From the NCBI GenBank assembly GCA_030647265.1, contig JAUSJM010000018.1, positions 1 to 34,236 of the forward strand: a DNA stretch of 34,236 bases, given 5' to 3'. This DNA comes from a bacterium (GTDB taxonomy: Bacteria > Patescibacteriota > Microgenomatia > Daviesbacterales > UBA10151). Both the position numbers and the translations under genes were made by a program. The notes beneath the pieces are model-generated. The model had not been told where the DNA came from. It was given only the letters and a program-made list of their open reading frames with translations, and did no database searches. Positions 32,776-34,236 of the stretch are shown here, piece after piece; positions within the stretch are counted from its first letter, which is position 1, and the number at the start of each line of letters is the position of its first letter.

Positions 32776-33636
32776 TTATTTTTGGCAAAATGGACAAAAG
32801 TAGGTTCCTCTACCTGCCTGAGTAATTTTGACTACTTTATCTGGGCAGCCCCGGCAAGCTTGACCCTCCTTACCATAAACATTGGCAAAGTTTAAAAAGT
32901 AACCCTTTTTACCTTCAGCATCTACAAAGTTTGAAAGAGTTGAACCTCCGTGTTTTAAAGAGGTTTGTAAAGATTCAACAATTCCCTGATGGAGCTTTTT
33001 AAACTCGCCATCAGTGATAGTATTTACCAATCTTCTGGGATCTACTCTGGCTAAAAATAAGCTTTCTGAAGCATAGATATTACCAATACCAGCTATTAAA
33101 CTTTGGTCCATTAAGGCCACCTTGATTGGTGTTTTCTTCCTTTTCAAAATGTTGTCTTTCAGCACCTGCCAGGTAAAGTCTTTTTCTAAAGGTTCAGGCC
33201 CCAACTCCCCCAAAAGCTTCTTTTCTTCAGCTTCAATCCGAGAGGTAGGAATAACCTTCACCCAGCCAAACTGACGTTGATCATTAAAGTAAAGGTGAGA
33301 CCCATCATCAAAAGAAAAGATCACTACAGTACTTTTATTGGGCATCGGACCAAGCATATCCTCTGTGGGATGTCCCCCGATGATTTTTTCCTTGCCCTTT
33401 TCAAAGATTAATTGTCCGGTCATTTTTAAGTGGAAAAGGAGAGTTAAATCCGAAGTTAAGTCTATGCCTAGCATCTTAGCTCTTCGCCATACATTGAGTA
33501 CCTTTTTACCCCATAGGTTTTTCCTATCTCCCTGGAAGGTTTTAGGGCGAATAACCTCAATATTTTTAATTTCCAGGCCAACAATTTTTTCCTCTAGGCC
33601 ACGCCTTATAATTTCTACCTCAGGAAGCTCTGGCAT
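32776..33636 (-). CDS. mutM: Formamidopyrimidine-DNA glycosylase
   Basis: MPELPEVEIIRRGLEEKIVG, IAGIGNIYASESLF, C-terminal zinc finger CRGCPDKVVKITQAGRGTYFCPFCQK. Confidence 0.97.
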   Translation of the reverse strand: MPELPEVEIIRRGLEEKIVGLEIKNIEVIRPKTFQGDRKNLWGKKVLNVWRRAKMLGIDLTSDLTLLFHLKMTGQLIFEKGKEKIIGGHPTEDMLGPMPNKSTVVIFSFDDGSHLYFNDQRQFGWVKVIPTSRIEAEEKKLLGELGPEPLEKDFTWQVLKDNILKRKKTPIKVALMDQSLIAGIGNIYASESLFLARVDPRRLVNTITDGEFKKLHQGIVESLQTSLKHGGSTLSNFVDAEGKKGYFLNFANVYGKEGQACRGCPDKVVKITQAGRGTYFCPFCQK

Positions 33637-33949
33637 GAAGATATTTTACTACAGCTCGTACAGGAGTAAAGGGATCTTGCTGCTGACTTCTAATCTGTCT
33701 TGCTAATGATAACGATCCAATTTGAAGAAGCCCCTGTATCGCAATCTTAACTATTTCTGAAGTAATGTGAGGACCGCCTTGGAGTACTTCTACCATCTTT
33801 TCAGCTGTCATTTTATTCTCCCCCGTACCATCTTCCCCTTCGTCTGTTGAAGGATAAATCACAGTTATTCCCCTGTCGGGGCAATCGCAAACAGGCATAC
33901 CAGTTACACGCTCTGGAAAACGATCAGAGGAAAGCAACTCTCTAGCCAT
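33620..33949 (-). CDS. Hypothetical protein
   Basis: 109-aa ORF overlapping the mutM start by 17 nt on the same strand; no recognised family. Confidence 0.5.
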   Translation of the reverse strand: MARELLSSDRFPERVTGMPVCDCPDRGITVIYPSTDEGEDGTGENKMTAEKMVEVLQGGPHITSEIVKIAIQGLLQIGSLSLARQIRSQQQDPFTPVRAVVKYLHARAS

Positions 33950-33982
33950 ATATCTATATATAGAAGTTTTAAGAAAGAAAAG

Positions 33983-34236
33983 TCAACCCCTTAAATTTTT
34001 GGCAATGAGATCTAAAATTTCTGCTTTAAATCTTTCTTTGGAAAATTTGGCAGCTTGCTTCTGACAATCCTCTACCTTATATTTCTCAGGATGAAAATTT
34101 TGGAGCACCTTCATCAAACTTTCCCCTTCACCCCTCCCCTTTTCCCCTCCAAAGAATTCTCCAGTCGCTTCGCGTCCTGAGCTTGTCGAAGGATTGCTTT
34201 CCACTATAGTTTCCTAATACCCTCCCTCTCTTTAAG
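33983..34236 (-). pseudogene. C-terminal part of a GT4-like glycosyltransferase, with apparent frameshift and repeat insertion at the right edge
   Basis: ETIVES[NPSTSSGR]EATGEFFGGEKGRGEGESLMKVLQNFHPEKYKVEDCQKQAAKFSKERFKAEILDLIAKNLRG; an in-frame TAG upstream is resolved by removing one base near 34213. Confidence 0.55.
34175..34193 (-). repeat. Dispersed CCTGAGC..GTCGAAGG repeat inside the glycosyltransferase fragment
   Basis: TCCTGAGCTTGTCGAAGGA, encodes NPSTSSG; adjacent CGCTTCGCG matches the CGCGAAGCG beside the 9097 copy. Confidence 0.75.

Noticed and set aside
33338-33706. Plus-strand ORF of 122 aa opposite mutM
   Set aside because: Antisense to mutM, which has complete family motifs.

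Overview
This 34.2 kb window looks like a chromosomal segment of a Candidate Phyla Radiation (Patescibacteria) bacterium, probably Microgenomates-like. That placement is inferred from the 16S 5' end, gene content and repeat style; no search was run. It opens with the 5' end of a 16S rRNA gene (minus strand) and its long leader. Next comes a secreted/surface module: an adhesin with tail-fibre-like repeats, an inserted AAA_14/DUF4143 ATPase, and PT-rich secreted proteins. An envelope glycosylation block follows (UppS, FAD oxidoreductase, two GT39-like proteins, a DUF2298 protein). After that is an isoprenoid block (polyprenyl synthase, isopentenyl phosphate kinase, IDI-like NUDIX, IspG, IspH), then redox, repair and housekeeping genes (DsbA-like, ZIP, Pth, SpeD, ATP-dependent DNA ligase, RecF, MutM) and others. 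The most notable observations are: (1) a DsbA-type thioredoxin-fold protein whose halves are in swapped order, an apparent natural circular permutation; (2) a decayed Doc toxin behind an intact small antitoxin-like gene, lying between two copies of the 3' end of a YjbQ gene (50-bp perfect direct repeat); (3) a DUF4143 ATPase gene bracketed by a 19-bp direct repeat that duplicates the 3' end of a surface-protein gene; (4) at least ten scattered degenerate tandem repeats, all with a 7-bp period but different unit sequences, several inside ORFs; (5) a dispersed 'CCTGAGC...GTCGAAGG' repeat family embedded in coding sequence; (6) an archaeal-type isopentenyl phosphate kinase beside MEP-pathway genes; (7) many starts with a -10 box about 6-7 nt before the ATG, suggesting leaderless mRNAs.
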